16,303 bases of DNA from Pseudomonadota bacterium (GTDB taxonomy: Bacteria > Pseudomonadota > Gammaproteobacteria > Burkholderiales > Burkholderiaceae). The stretch lies in NCBI GenBank assembly GCA_021783435.1, contig JAJXUC010000085.1, forward strand, positions 1 to 16,303, written 5' to 3'. Shown piece after piece: positions 14,043-16,303 of the stretch. The translations under genes and the position numbers were made by a program. Under the pieces are notes generated by a model that was given only the letters and a program-made list of their open reading frames with translations, was not told the origin of the DNA and searched no databases. The stretch's first letter is position 1. Each line of letters starts with the position of its first letter.

Positions 14043-15301
14043 TCGCTTTCGGGTTCGGTATAGACCGGCGCGAATCCTCCGCCGGGCGTCCGGAAGTTGG
14101 TCGTCTGTCCCTGGTAGAGGCGGGCGGAAAACCACATCGCGCGCCCGACGTCGGCGTACACGCGCAGGTCGAATTTGAGCGCCTGCGGCGCGGCGGCGTC
14201 GCCGATGCGACGCTCACCCGGCGGCGACAGCGTCTGGGCCACATAGGGACTGACGACGATGTCGTCCCAGACGCTTTTGGTGAGCTTGGCGCCACGGTAG
14301 GCGGCGCGGCTGCCGAAGCCGGCCCAGGGCTTGAAGAAGAGGCCGCGCCGCTGGGTCCAGAGGCGTTCGGCATTGTGCGGCGTGACGATTTCGGTCCGTG
14401 GTACGTGGGCCGCAAGCAGGGAGGCGGTCGCCGCGCCGGCGCCGAGTTCGCGCAGCCGGCCGGCGTCGCCCAGCAGTGCGAGGTTGCGCTTGTCGGCATA
14501 GAGGGCGTGGGCGCGCGGGTGGGGCGTGAGCACCACCTCGTCCCGTTCATACGCCTGGCGCAGCGCCGCGTGCGCCGCTTCGTCGAGCGCGAAATCGGTG
14601 AGCCGGTTGTAGACCAGATCGACGGGCTCGGTTCCGTGCCACAAGCGACCTGCATCACGGTGCAACGCTGCAGGATCGGCCACGACGGCGTGCATGCCGG
14701 CGCGCTCGAACAGGCGCGCGAACAGCAGGAACTCGGCGTAGAGGTACTGGTCCCGCGGCGCGGTGTCGACGATGGCGATGCACCGTGGCTTGCCTTCGCG
14801 CCCGGACTGCCTCCATTCGCGCAGGAACATGGCGACGATGCCCGCCTCGAACGCATCCACGGCCGAAGCCGTGGGCACCATGTCCTGCATGTCGTCACAG
14901 CAGGCGCGCTGCGCCCGTGCGAGCACCGCCGAGAGCATGGCGCCGCCGGGGTTGGTGTTGATCTCGATGAGGTGCAGGGTGTCGGCCTCGAGGTGAAAGT
15001 CGAAGCCGAGGAACACGCCGGTGTTGCCGGGGTCGTGCTGTGCTGCGGCTGGCGCTCCGGTCAGCACGGTTTGCTGATAGGCAGGCAGGGCGGCCACGGT
15101 TTCCACCGCCTGCACGATCTCGCGCATGCGCCGTGCATGCCGACTAGCGACAAACACCGGCTGGGCCGAGAACAGGTGTGGGTTGCGCTCGCGCACCAGG
15201 GCGTATAGACCGGGCTGGCCCAATTCGGACTCGAGCGCGCGGGCCAGGGCCTCGCGGTCCAGGCTGATGCAAAAACAGTCGCGGTTGAGATGTTCGATCA
15301 T
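14027..15301 (-). CDS. ATP-grasp-like protein of unknown function
   Basis: A 424-residue cytoplasmic protein from MIEHLNRDCFCISLDREAL. I know no name for the family, although very similar hypothetical proteins seem to occur in Burkholderiales. ATP-grasp-like traits are visible: LHLIEINTNPGG (109-120), resembling the metal-binding E-x-N segment; FFKPWAGFGSRAAYRG (322-337), like a lysine-containing nucleotide loop; and KFDLR (376-380) followed by YQGQTTNFRTPGGG (396-409). The order, with the E-x-N motif before the lysine loop, is the reverse of canonical ATP-grasp enzymes, which suggests a circular permutation or a coincidental likeness. It lies 109 bases downstream of the amidotransferase on the same strand and may form an operon with it. 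No good ribosome-binding site is visible; the frame stays open upstream to 15433. Confidence 0.7.
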   Translation of the reverse strand: MIEHLNRDCFCISLDREALARALESELGQPGLYALVRERNPHLFSAQPVFVASRHARRMREIVQAVETVAALPAYQQTVLTGAPAAAQHDPGNTGVFLGFDFHLEADTLHLIEINTNPGGAMLSAVLARAQRACCDDMQDMVPTASAVDAFEAGIVAMFLREWRQSGREGKPRCIAIVDTAPRDQYLYAEFLLFARLFERAGMHAVVADPAALHRDAGRLWHGTEPVDLVYNRLTDFALDEAAHAALRQAYERDEVVLTPHPRAHALYADKRNLALLGDAGRLRELGAGAATASLLAAHVPRTEIVTPHNAERLWTQRRGLFFKPWAGFGSRAAYRGAKLTKSVWDDIVVSPYVAQTLSPPGERRIGDAAAPQALKFDLRVYADVGRAMWFSARLYQGQTTNFRTPGGGFAPVYTEPESEAAGR

Positions 15302-15410
15302 CGAACGGCGTGATGGGTCGGGTGATGGATGGCGGCGAGGTCTTGCGTTTGCGGCGTATGGCGTTTCCGCCAAGTTGCCACGCTTGCATGCGCGGTGCTC
15401 GGCGACGAGG

Positions 15411-16303
15411 TCATGCCGGCGCTCCGTCCACATGGATTTGCAGCCACCACTCCAGCAGGGCCAGGTGCCAGAGTTTGCTGCCCTGGATGCGGGTGAAATG
15501 CTCCGCAGCCTCGGGAGCGGCCAGCAGGCGGTCCACGTACGCGCGCCGGTAAAGCCCGCGATTGCGGCAGGCGTCCGAGTTCAACAATGCGCGCATGCGA
15601 TCGAGGAAAGCGCCGCGCACATGCTTGAGCACGGGCACCGGGAAATAGCCCTTGGGCCTGTCGATGATGGCATCGGGAAGGATGCCGCGCGAGACGGCCT
15701 TGAGCGGATATTTGCCGCCATCCCTCAGCCTGAATTCGGGCGGCATGCCGGCAGCCAGTTCCACCAATTGGCGGTCTAGAAATGGCACGCGCAATTCCAG
15801 CGCATGCGCCATGGGCAGGTTGTCCACGCGCTTGACCGGGTCGTCAACGATCAGGGTCGTGACGTCCAGGCGCAGCACCTGGTCGAGGAAAGTTTCGGCG
15901 CCTGGCTGGGCCAGGGCGCGCTCGACCAGTGCGCCCGTGACGTCCGGCACGTGGAAGGCAGGCTCGATCATCGACAGCCACTCGGCGTGATCGCGGTCGA
16001 AGTAATGACGGGAGAATCGCTCCAACCGCGTGCCGCGCTCGGCCTGCATGCGCGGGTACCAGAAATAGCCTGCGAACACCTCATCCGCGCCCTGGCCGGC
16101 AAGCACCGCTTTCACGTCGTGCCCGACCCATTCGGACAGCAGGTCGAAGGCGACCACGTCGTGGCTGAACATGGGTTCGGTCATGCGCGCGATGGTGTGC
16201 GGCAGGCGCTCCAGCACGGCGTGGTTGGGAATCCGCAGCTTGTGGTGGCGTGTGCCGAAGTGCCGGGCCACGAGGTCGGAGTACTCGAATTCGTCGGCTT
16301 TCT
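15411..16303 (-). CDS. Asparagine synthase-family amidotransferase, N-acetylglutaminylglutamine amide type (5' end missing)
   Basis: The C-terminal 297 residues of a class II amidotransferase; the glutaminase domain and the first ATP motif (SGGxDS) lie beyond the right edge. The synthetase domain shows VLAGQGADEVFAGYFWYP (the second ATP-binding motif, GQGADE in place of the GEGADE usual in AsnB), RVDNLPMAHALELRVPFLD and KAVSRGILPDAIIDRPKGYFPVP. GQGADEVFAGY and RPKGYFPVP, with a C-terminus ending in KLWHLALLEWWLQ, are what I recall of the amidotransferase of N-acetylglutaminylglutamine amide synthesis (asnO of Sinorhizobium and Pseudomonas), an osmoprotectant dipeptide. The reaction would amidate a terminal carboxylate using glutamine and ATP. 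The reading frame is open to 16303 with K-A-D-E-F-E-Y-S-D upstream of a GTG at 16271 that is an internal valine, not a start. Confidence 0.85.
   Translation of the reverse strand, partial: KADEFEYSDLVARHFGTRHHKLRIPNHAVLERLPHTIARMTEPMFSHDVVAFDLLSEWVGHDVKAVLAGQGADEVFAGYFWYPRMQAERGTRLERFSRHYFDRDHAEWLSMIEPAFHVPDVTGALVERALAQPGAETFLDQVLRLDVTTLIVDDPVKRVDNLPMAHALELRVPFLDRQLVELAAGMPPEFRLRDGGKYPLKAVSRGILPDAIIDRPKGYFPVPVLKHVRGAFLDRMRALLNSDACRNRGLYRRAYVDRLLAAPEAAEHFTRIQGSKLWHLALLEWWLQIHVDGAPA

Noticed and set aside
13042..14898. A 618-codon minus-strand frame spanning the outer-membrane protein gene and part of the ATP-grasp-like gene
   Set aside because: It crosses two well-supported genes in another frame and across the hairpin terminator; composition is Arg/Ser/Pro-rich with no domain.
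13913..15208. A 431-codon plus-strand frame opposite the ATP-grasp-like gene
   Set aside because: Antisense shadow; no ribosome-binding site or family resemblance, whereas the minus-strand product has consistent conserved-looking motifs.

Overview
The window is about 16.3 kb of GC-rich (roughly 60-65% by eye), densely coded bacterial chromosome with intact genes on both strands. I see no insertion sequence, integrase, prophage or CRISPR array. Protein styles and the order methyltransferase - rhodanese point to a betaproteobacterium, probably Burkholderiales (a Thiomonas-like lineage is possible). This is an inference from remembered family resemblance, not a database result.

Layout. At 1-736 (minus) lie the start of a rhodanese-like gene and a divergent PIMT-family methyltransferase. 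A Fur-box-like site (883-901) precedes a plus-strand NRAMP-type metal transporter (941-2197). A hairpin terminator and then uppP (2258-3106) follow. On the minus strand, tRNA-Gly(CCC) (3912-3985) with its own terminator lies directly upstream of trmB (3132-3863), the tRNA m7G46 methyltransferase. A 337-base gene-free stretch with a 12-bp hairpin leads to wrbA (4323-4925, minus). wrbA is divergent from an HxlR-family regulator (5090-5464), and an imperfect palindrome between them looks like the operator. A secreted SGNH/GDSL hydrolase (5490-6833, minus) and a DUF302 protein (7110-7505, plus) come next.

The most distinctive part is 7626-12708. A MocR-type regulator (GntR helix-turn-helix fused to an aminotransferase-like domain, minus strand, TTG start) is divergent from a tight plus-strand operon. 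That operon holds an FdhF/YdeP-type molybdopterin oxidoreductase, fdhD (overlapping by ATGA) and a formate dehydrogenase delta subunit, fdsD (3 bases further on). The intergenic region between regulator and operon carries several inverted repeats, including 9-bp arms separated by 34 bases and an FNR-like dyad. The gene set suggests a formate dehydrogenase-like or other molybdoenzyme matured by FdhD and controlled by the MocR protein. The pairing of an FdsD delta subunit with a YdeP-type catalytic subunit, without FdsA/B/G beside it, is unusual.

At 12861-14004 there is a small DUF2892 membrane protein and a divergent outer-membrane beta-barrel protein. At 14027-16303 (minus) lie an ATP-grasp-like protein of unknown function and, upstream of it, a 5'-truncated asparagine-synthase-family amidotransferase. 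The latter resembles the N-acetylglutaminylglutamine amide (osmolyte) amidotransferase. This pair may form a small peptide-amide biosynthesis unit.

All functional calls come from motif reading and recollection of families; no search was run.
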